Positions 58,616 to 64,000 of a DNA stretch of 64,000 bases are shown here, one piece after another (position 1 is the stretch's first letter; every line of letters begins with the position of its first letter). This DNA comes from Nostoc sp. FACHB-152 (GTDB lineage Bacteria > Cyanobacteriota > Cyanobacteriia > Cyanobacteriales > Nostocaceae): assembly GCF_014697475.1 (NCBI RefSeq), contig NZ_JACJRV010000001.1:461266-525265 (forward strand). Direction: 5' to 3'. The position numbers and the translations under genes are program-made. The notes under the pieces were generated by a model. It made no database searches. It had not been told where the DNA came from and saw only the letters and a program-made list of their open reading frames with translations.

Positions 58616-59430
58616 TTGTTTTTTTGGATGTGCTATTAAATTTGCGTGAAATTAGGCAGATTATACTGCAAAATGTGCATTAGTTTGAGCCGTTTGTGTT
58701 TTACTCCTTTACTACCCAAAGCAGATACAGATGTTATTAAACCACTGTTCCAAGTGAATGAAGTATCTAGAAATGACAAGAGTCATTCTGTCAAGCAAAA
58801 AAGCGGATAAACAAGCTTTTGAAATGGTGAACTGGGACAACTGAGCAATTAAAGAATTATAATTAATAACTCGGATATTGCCCCAGCATCCTCAGTTTTC
58901 CTAAGATTGATAGCTTTTTTACTAATAATTTTGGGTTGGTTGAGTAATAGAGCAACGTTCATACTAATAAATGCAGGTACAATCTACCAAATACATATAA
59001 CAACAATCGTTAGTAGAACAATTTCGTAAGCTGTTACAAATTTTTATACTTTCAGCAACAAGGTTATGGAGTTTGGGCAATCGTAGATATTCAGCAAGTG
59101 ACGTGCGACTGGCGTTGTAAGGGTGATACTCACTCACAGCCTAAGTAGGTCGTCGTGAATATTTATCGTCAGGATAAGGCAGGAGGCAGGAGGCAGAAGG
59201 GAAGAGGCTTTTAGCTTAATTAATCTTTCGTAACATAGTTAGGTTTTTTCTCACCGACTTACTTACACCCTGGCCTAAAACCTTGATTTTTCGTCTTTGG
59301 AGTTAGTCCTATTAATAAAAAAATATAGGTATTAAGAGGATTTTTCCTCCAAAATACCTATATTGCATCATCGGAAGTTAGAAATTAGAGGGACTTGCTA
59401 ATTTAGCAACAGTAGGATAGCAACTATTTA
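58616..59430. other. Intergenic region with a possible decayed ORF
   Basis: Around 59014-59146 a plus-strand fragment reads LVEQFRKLLQ, then in another frame FQQQGYGVWAIVDIQQVTCD and WRCKGDTHSQPK before TAA, as if frameshifted coding remains. A GGCAGGAGGCAGGAGGCAGA repeat lies at 59178. The rest is AT-rich. The terminator of the next operon is at 59322-59364. Confidence 0.35.
59322..59364 (-). terminator. Intrinsic terminator after the peroxiredoxin-like gene
   Basis: Stem AATATAGGTATT / AATACCTATATT (12 bp, perfect) topped by GAGGA...TCCTC. On the minus strand a run of seven T follows. It lies 67 bases after the gene ending at 59431. Confidence 0.8.
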
Positions 59431-60051
59431 TCAAACTGCGATACCTTCGGTGAGCTTCGCTAACGCAGGAGTTTTGTAATACACAGGTTCATTTCCTAGT
59501 TTCCACTTGATATTACAACCGATACTCGGTTTTTGTTCCCAAGTGACATCACGACCTGCCAACACATCTGCGATCGCGGCCCGTAAATCTTTTCCAGTTA
59601 CAGGTATACCACTCTGCGGACGACTATCGTCTAACTGCCCACGATAGACAAGTCGCTGGTTAGCATCAAATAAGAAAAAGTCAGGAGTACAAGCAGCAAA
59701 AAAGTTCTTAGCAGTTGCTTGTGTTTCGTCAAACAGCAGAGGATAAGTTAAATCTAATTCTTCTGCAAAAGCCTGCAAAGATTCTGGTGCATCATCGGGA
59801 TGAGTGTTCACATCATTAGCACTAATCGCTACAATTCCGAGATTGCTTTGTGTATACTCTTGCCCCAATTTTGCTAATTCAAATTTGATGTGCTGCACAT
59901 AGGGACAATGACGACTCAGAAATATGACTAACAAGGCTTTTTTGTTAGCAAAATCAGCCAGAGAAACTGTCTGACCAGAAACCACATCTGGTAACTGAAA
60001 ATTAGGTGCTAATGTACCCAACGGTAACATTGTTGAAAAGGTTTTTGCCAT
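59431..60051 (-). CDS. Thioredoxin-fold peroxiredoxin-like protein (AhpC/TSA)
   Basis: The 206 residues begin as a peroxiredoxin (LGTLAPNFQLPDVVSGQTVS) and have a single-Cys active segment FLSRHCPYVQHIKFELAKLG near 50, rather than the TXXC pattern of typical enzymes. Cys residues at AACTPDFF and PSIGCN could resolve a disulfide. This subgroup is common beside redox genes in cyanobacteria. It follows the TauD-like gene by 69 bases on the same strand. A role in handling peroxide or an organosulfur product is inferred. Confidence 0.82.
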   Translation of the reverse strand: MAKTFSTMLPLGTLAPNFQLPDVVSGQTVSLADFANKKALLVIFLSRHCPYVQHIKFELAKLGQEYTQSNLGIVAISANDVNTHPDDAPESLQAFAEELDLTYPLLFDETQATAKNFFAACTPDFFLFDANQRLVYRGQLDDSRPQSGIPVTGKDLRAAIADVLAGRDVTWEQKPSIGCNIKWKLGNEPVYYKTPALAKLTEGIAV

Positions 60052-60120
60052 AGTTTTGAATTTTCTTGATAGAAAGTGTAGGAGTATAGGGGAAAGCTAA
60101 TTTTTTGTTCCCCATTCTCT

Positions 60121-61035
60121 TTAAACAGCTACAGCTACACGTTGATTGTAAGCAGAAGAATCACCCTTAACAGCCTGACTCTTTTGACCATCAATACCAA
60201 CTGGGATGTCACCGACAATAGTGACTCGTTGGACATGGCGAGGTTGATTGTCATAATCTGCTACTGCATAATGTTGAGTAGCGCGGTTATCCCAAAACGC
60301 CACATCACCAACTTTCCAACGCCAACGGACTGTATTTTCAGGACGTGTTACGTATGACTGCAACAGTCGGATGATATCAGCAGATTCGGTTTTTGATAAT
60401 CCGCGAATCTGACGCACAAAACCACCGATAAATAGTCCTCTTTCCCCAGACTCAGGATGAACTCGTACTACTGGATGCAGAGTTTCATATACAGTTGAGC
60501 TAAAGATAGCGCGGTAAGCTTTCACATCGTCAGAAAGATTAACTGCGGCTTCTGCATAATCAAAGGCGTTGCTATGAACAGCCCAGAGTTCATCTGCAAG
60601 ATTACGTAGGTGTGTAGGTAAATCTTGATATGCCGTCACAGAGTTCGCCCAAATAGTATCACCACCATAGGCAGGAATATGCAACGCCCGTAAGACAGAG
60701 CCGAGGGGAGGACGGTCTACAAAGGTCACATCAGTGTGCCAATTATTCGCACGGGTAGCAGTTTTTCCATAATTCAAGTCTAGAATTTCTGGATGTCCTG
60801 GTAAAGATGGTACTGTCGGATGGGCTGTGGTAATTTCCCCGAAGCGACGAGCAAAGGCGACTTGTCCGTTAGCGTCTAGATTTTGATTACGAAAGAATAT
60901 TACTTTGTATTGGATGAGAGCTTGACGAATCTCGCTGATGATTTCGTTACTCAGATTCTCACTCAAATCAATCCCTAGAATTTTTGCACCGATGCGTCCT
61001 GTAAGTGGTTTAATTTCTAAGTGTTGATCAGTCAT
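60121..61035 (-). CDS. TauD/TfdA family Fe(II)/2-oxoglutarate dioxygenase
   Basis: The 304-residue enzyme has the iron-binding HXD in NNWHTDVTFVDRPPLGSV near 98, the distal His in FWDNRATQHYAVADYD near 255 and Arg for 2-oxoglutarate soon after (QPRHVQRVTI). The start IKPLTGRIGAKILGIDLSE matches TauD. It probably releases sulfite from taurine or a related sulfonate; sulfate esters and herbicide-like substrates are alternatives. GGAG lies just before ATG 61035. The 50-residue ORF upstream and the peroxiredoxin downstream are probably in the same operon. Confidence 0.87.
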   Translation of the reverse strand: MTDQHLEIKPLTGRIGAKILGIDLSENLSNEIISEIRQALIQYKVIFFRNQNLDANGQVAFARRFGEITTAHPTVPSLPGHPEILDLNYGKTATRANNWHTDVTFVDRPPLGSVLRALHIPAYGGDTIWANSVTAYQDLPTHLRNLADELWAVHSNAFDYAEAAVNLSDDVKAYRAIFSSTVYETLHPVVRVHPESGERGLFIGGFVRQIRGLSKTESADIIRLLQSYVTRPENTVRWRWKVGDVAFWDNRATQHYAVADYDNQPRHVQRVTIVGDIPVGIDGQKSQAVKGDSSAYNQRVAVAV

Positions 61036-61141
61036 TTTTTCTCCATTTAGTATAAGTTTTTTAAGTTAAGGTGGGCATTGCCCCGTTGGGGCGGGGTGTA
61101 GGGTGTAGGGAAAGAAAGAGCATCAGACACAAAAATCTCTA

Positions 61142-61294
61142 TTAAGCGTGGTTTGTTAAATATGCTTCTGCTTCTTTCTCAATCGCTGTACCTTTGAAGA
61201 AATCACGATTTAGACTAATGATGGGATAACCTAGTTGTTCCCGAATTTGTGCTGAACGAGACTTTTTCGTAGGACGTTCAATTGCAATTGTCAT
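61142..61294 (-). CDS. 50-residue protein upstream of the TauD-like gene
   Basis: A short frame reads MTIAIERPTKKSRSAQIREQ, LGYPIISLNRDFFKGTAIEK, EAEAYLTNHA. A good ribosome site (GGAGG, 7 bases before ATG 61294) and sensible composition support it. It is soluble, without cysteine or a signal. It lies 106 bases before the TauD-like gene on the same strand. No family known to me; a small regulator or partner is possible. Confidence 0.6.
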   Translation of the reverse strand: MTIAIERPTKKSRSAQIREQLGYPIISLNRDFFKGTAIEKEAEAYLTNHA

Positions 61295-61387
61295 GATTAC
61301 GCCTCCAAAACTCTAAACCCATGACTGTACTCGCACCGATAATCTCAGCAGAACTTGTGCCGAAAGCCAGATAAATTCGATTTATCT

Positions 61388-61407
61388 ATCGATTTACCGT
61401 AGATTAA
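61388..61407. promoter_or_regulatory. Half-site like the sulfonate operator, upstream of the TauD-like operon
   Basis: ATCGATTTACCGTAGATTAA. The 12 bases CGATTTACCGTA equal the minus strand of the element at 39429-39458, and the following bases partly match the ssuD element. It lies about 95-115 bases before ATG 61294. Only one half is conserved. Confidence 0.35.
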
Positions 61408-61558
61408 TTTAGCATTATGGCACAGCCCTAGTGGTAGCACAAGTACTTAGCAAATAAAATGTAAGTAATACGAGCATTAAGTTTTACTAAAGATTAGACA
61501 AACTAACTAAATAGTTTAGTTATATCTATACGTAAGGGAATCCCTTGCTGTTTAAGGA

Positions 61559-62224
61559 TTATGGTAAGTGTTGGATGATTGTAGGGAGGATACTAAAATC
61601 ATCAATAATGGCATCGGCCTCAACTGGCTCTGGCCAGTTGAGATCGCGTTTCCAGATAGCTTTCATCCCCAGATTCTTGGCTGCTAACACATCAACTGTC
61701 GGATGATCGCCAATAAAGACGCTCTCCTGTGCTTTGACTCCTAGCTTTTGCAACGCTCTAGAGAAAATTTCTGGCTCTGGTTTTCTGACTCCCTCTGTTT
61801 CAGAAATCAGGATAACTTCAAAATATCGTTCAATCTTTAATCCTTGAATTGTGCGCTGTTGAAAGGTTTCACGACCATTGGTAATGATCCCTAACAGATA
61901 TCCTGTACTCTTCAAGATTTCTAGAGTGGTATGCAGGTGAGGAAAAGGAACACAGAAATAGATAAATTGAGTCTCATAATCTTGGAGTAAGTCTTGCCAA
62001 CTCAGCTTTTTACAGGAAAATTCAGACAGCAAGCTCTGGTATACTTTGTCTTTCCAGACATAACCTCGACTATCCAATTCAATGAATCTGGAAATATAGT
62101 CTTGTTGAGGAATGCTTTCCAGTGCTGGGGTAAAGCGCTCGTATTGATCTGTAATAAATTGCTGAAGTGAAGTCTCTCGATCTAGGAGAGTACCATCCAA
62201 ATCGAAAAGGATTGCTTTAATCAT
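61559..62224 (-). CDS. HAD-superfamily hydrolase (phosphatase)
   Basis: The 221 residues have the nucleophile motif AILFDLDGTLLDRE at the start, motif II TNGRETFQQRTIQ near 115, and Lys with the acidic motif KPEPEIFSRALQ and VFIGDHPTVDVLAAKNLG near 155-180. The cap type fits HAD subfamily IA, such as the YjjG nucleotidase or phosphoglycolate phosphatase. ATG 62224 gives the family-typical N-terminus; an upstream in-frame start at 62260 adds twelve residues. Substrate unknown. It stands alone. Confidence 0.87.
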   Translation of the reverse strand: MIKAILFDLDGTLLDRETSLQQFITDQYERFTPALESIPQQDYISRFIELDSRGYVWKDKVYQSLLSEFSCKKLSWQDLLQDYETQFIYFCVPFPHLHTTLEILKSTGYLLGIITNGRETFQQRTIQGLKIERYFEVILISETEGVRKPEPEIFSRALQKLGVKAQESVFIGDHPTVDVLAAKNLGMKAIWKRDLNWPEPVEADAIIDDFSILPTIIQHLP

Positions 62225-62517
62225 GATAATTACTCGTGAACTGTTGACAGGCGATCGCACATAAACCCTGTTTTGTAGTGAAATAATACAACACTAGTCA
62301 CTACAGCTTAGGAAATTCAAGCAACTCTCTGGCTCTTTTACCAAATTCAAACCCTTCAGTTTCGCTAGCAAAATCTATAACCTCAGTATCATTGCAGCAA
62401 TATGATAAGTATGCTAAGTTTACGTTTAACTAAATTTAAGTATTTCTAAGCTTTTCTGAAAGTGAACTTTTCAGCCACAAATTGATATTGATTTGAGTTC
62501 CCTCACGAAAAATACTG

Positions 62518-63813
62518 ATGCAACAAAGTAATAAAAAAAGCTCTGAAGTAGGCAAACTATTGTTTACTTCTTTGCATCTTCCACCTGCTTTGAAATCTCC
62601 TAATGTTTGTTGTTTCGTCATTGGCGAGAGCGTATCTTTTTTTGGCTCTTGGATGACTCAAATCGCCCTAGTATGGATGGTTTATCAAATCACTAATTCA
62701 GCGATGTTAGTTGGTGTAGTGGGATTCACTAATCAATTTATGGGGTTGATTATTACACCATTGGTAGGCGTATTACTTGATCGTTGGAATTTACGTTATG
62801 TATTACTCACTACTCAGATAGTATCTATTTTGCTCTCTGGTACTCTTACCTTCCTCACCGTTAACGGTCAAATCACGGTGATGTCGATTATCGTCATCGG
62901 TATCATGCAAGGGACTGTTAAAGCTTTTGATTTGCCTGCACGTCTAGTAACTATTCCTCGACTTGTGGATAACAAAGCAGATACTTATAGTGCAATTTCT
63001 ATTCATTCATTCTTAATTAATACAGCTAAATTTATCAGCCCCATGATAGGGGGATTTATCCTTGCTAGATTTGGAGCAGCTTCATGTTTTTTGGTTGATG
63101 CTATTAGTTACATACCATTTATTTCAGCCATATTAACTGCTCAAATTAAATCTGTTAACAATAAGCCTTTGCAGAACAAAACAAATATTTTGCAAAATTT
63201 AAAAGAAGGTTTTGTATATGCTCATAATTTTCTACCTATTAGATATGTTTTAAACTTACAAATTTTGATTTGTTTCATGGTAATGACCCATGTTAATCTC
63301 ATACCTGTATTCGTTAAGGAAATTTTAAATGGTAGTGCAGAAACTATGGGTTTCTTAATGACCGCTTCTGCACTTGGTTCTATTATTGCCGGACTTTATT
63401 TAGTTCTAAGGAAGCAAGCCGCAGGATTAGTAAAAATCATAGCTTATTCCACTATAGTTTTAGGGCTAGGCTTAATACTTTTTTCTCGCTCATATAATTT
63501 TGATATATGTTTAATATTAATTTGTGTTGTTGGGATGACTAATACCCTAACTTTGGCGGCTATTAGTAACTTTGTACAACTAGTTTTGGTTGATGAAAAT
63601 AAGCGCGGAAGAGTTACAAGTATATTTACAACAGGTTTTTTAGGTATTCTGCCATTCGGTAATTTATTTTTTGGCGGATTAGCAAGTAAATTTGGAGTTG
63701 ATAATGCTTTATTATTTGGTGGTATTTTTTGCTTAATCGGAGGAGCTATTTTTGTTAGAAGATTGCCTAAAATAGAAAGAATAGTATCTCCGATTTATGC
63801 AGAAACAAGTTGA
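62518..63813 (+). CDS. MFS transporter, EntS/MFS_3-like exporter
   Basis: The 431-residue protein has about twelve hydrophobic segments. The N-terminal half carries SVSFFGSWMTQIALVWMVYQ, with the conserved DRWNLRYVLLTTQI loop between helices 2 and 3, as in the enterobactin exporter family. It probably exports a small molecule, perhaps a siderophore or drug. ATG 62518. No biosynthesis genes are nearby. The last stretch is a hydrophilic tail. Confidence 0.82.
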   Translation: MQQSNKKSSEVGKLLFTSLHLPPALKSPNVCCFVIGESVSFFGSWMTQIALVWMVYQITNSAMLVGVVGFTNQFMGLIITPLVGVLLDRWNLRYVLLTTQIVSILLSGTLTFLTVNGQITVMSIIVIGIMQGTVKAFDLPARLVTIPRLVDNKADTYSAISIHSFLINTAKFISPMIGGFILARFGAASCFLVDAISYIPFISAILTAQIKSVNNKPLQNKTNILQNLKEGFVYAHNFLPIRYVLNLQILICFMVMTHVNLIPVFVKEILNGSAETMGFLMTASALGSIIAGLYLVLRKQAAGLVKIIAYSTIVLGLGLILFSRSYNFDICLILICVVGMTNTLTLAAISNFVQLVLVDENKRGRVTSIFTTGFLGILPFGNLFFGGLASKFGVDNALLFGGIFCLIGGAIFVRRLPKIERIVSPIYAETS

Positions 63814-63842
63814 TTTGAGCAATAAAATAAACCTGTATCTGA

Positions 63843-63899
63843 ATAACGAACCGCAAAGTACGCTAAGTACACAAAGAAAGATAAGAAAGAAGGTGTTCA
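63843..63899 (+). repeat. Dispersed 57-bp intergenic repeat, copy 2
   Basis: 55 of 57 bases match copy 1 at 31437-31493. Copy 1 continues differently after the shared GGTGTTCA; here a TATAGCG sequence follows that leads into the transposase start. Confidence 0.8.
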
Positions 63900-63968
63900 T
63901 ATAGCGTTTCCCTATCTAATGAAGTACACTCAATCAAATAAAGCTGTGTATCTTAATTAAGGATAAAA

Positions 63969-64000
63969 GTGAAAGCATATTCCCTAGATTTACGCCAAAA
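63969..64000 (+). CDS. N-terminus of an IS630-type transposase, cut by the window edge
   Basis: From GTG 63969 the visible codons read MKAYSLDLRQ, the typical start of IS630-family transposases in cyanobacteria. Only ten residues are visible, so confidence is limited. IS630 elements insert at TA; the preceding sequence after TCATA (63897-63901) is probably the left end of the element. Confidence 0.55.
   Translation, partial: MKAYSLDLRQ

Overview
The window looks like chromosomal DNA of a filamentous, nitrogen-fixing, heterocyst-forming cyanobacterium of the Nostoc/Anabaena/Trichormus group. The grounds are the many copies of the HIP1 octamer GCGATCGC, a complete nitrogenase Fe-protein gene standing alone, a HetZ-related protein, a Ycf33/DUF751 protein, cyanobacterial SLH-OprB porin and PAS/GAF kinase types, and intergenic repeats typical of Nostocaceae. 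I cannot name the strain from sequence alone.

Layout. 1-3973: end of a secreted protein, a TonB-type protein with a Gly-rich minisatellite, and an unknown protein. 3997-13335: a minus-strand metal-response cluster with an RppA/RppB-type two-component system, a small lipoprotein, a CusA/CzcA RND pump, a methyltransferase, a CusB/CzcB adaptor and a double-DUF305 lipoprotein. Two copies of an 11-bp-period direct repeat precede the adaptor and DUF305 genes and look like the regulator's binding boxes. 13495-31174: mostly housekeeping or conserved cyanobacterial genes: a flippase-like membrane protein, two paralogous lipoproteins, larC, a Sua5/YrdC protein, a HetZ-related protein, YtxH- and DUF948-type membrane proteins, a heterodimeric ABC exporter, a Ser/Thr kinase with an SH3 domain, rbfA, DUF751, and a convergent D12 adenine methylase / PD-(D/E)XK nuclease pair.

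32928-33821 is a solitary nifH preceded by about 1.7 kb without convincing genes. 34100-42801 is an organosulfur region. Minus-strand ssuD-ssuC-ssuB and an OprB porin face a plus-strand set: an FAD flavoprotein, a 2[4Fe-4S] ferredoxin and an SsuA-like binding lipoprotein. A 30-bp operator-like sequence (24/30 identical) lies before ssuD and before the flavoprotein, so the two arms are probably co-regulated. Part of the same motif recurs upstream of a 50-residue ORF, a TauD-type dioxygenase and a peroxiredoxin at 59431-61294. This possible sulfonate/taurine regulon is the best candidate here for something not well described.

43012-64000 is more plastic. An IS982-family element cuts off the catalytic end of a large PAS/GAF sensor kinase. 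Decayed gene fragments lie at 47312-47577 and 54802-55141, and a truncated integrase sits beside a tRNA-Cys gene. Between these are an alpha/beta hydrolase, a DUF4174 protein, a short-chain dehydrogenase, a flavin monooxygenase, a di-haem peroxidase-like protein with a 12-bp minisatellite, a HAD phosphatase and an MFS exporter. The window ends in the first codons of what looks like an IS630-type transposase. All functional calls come from reading the sequence; no database search was run.
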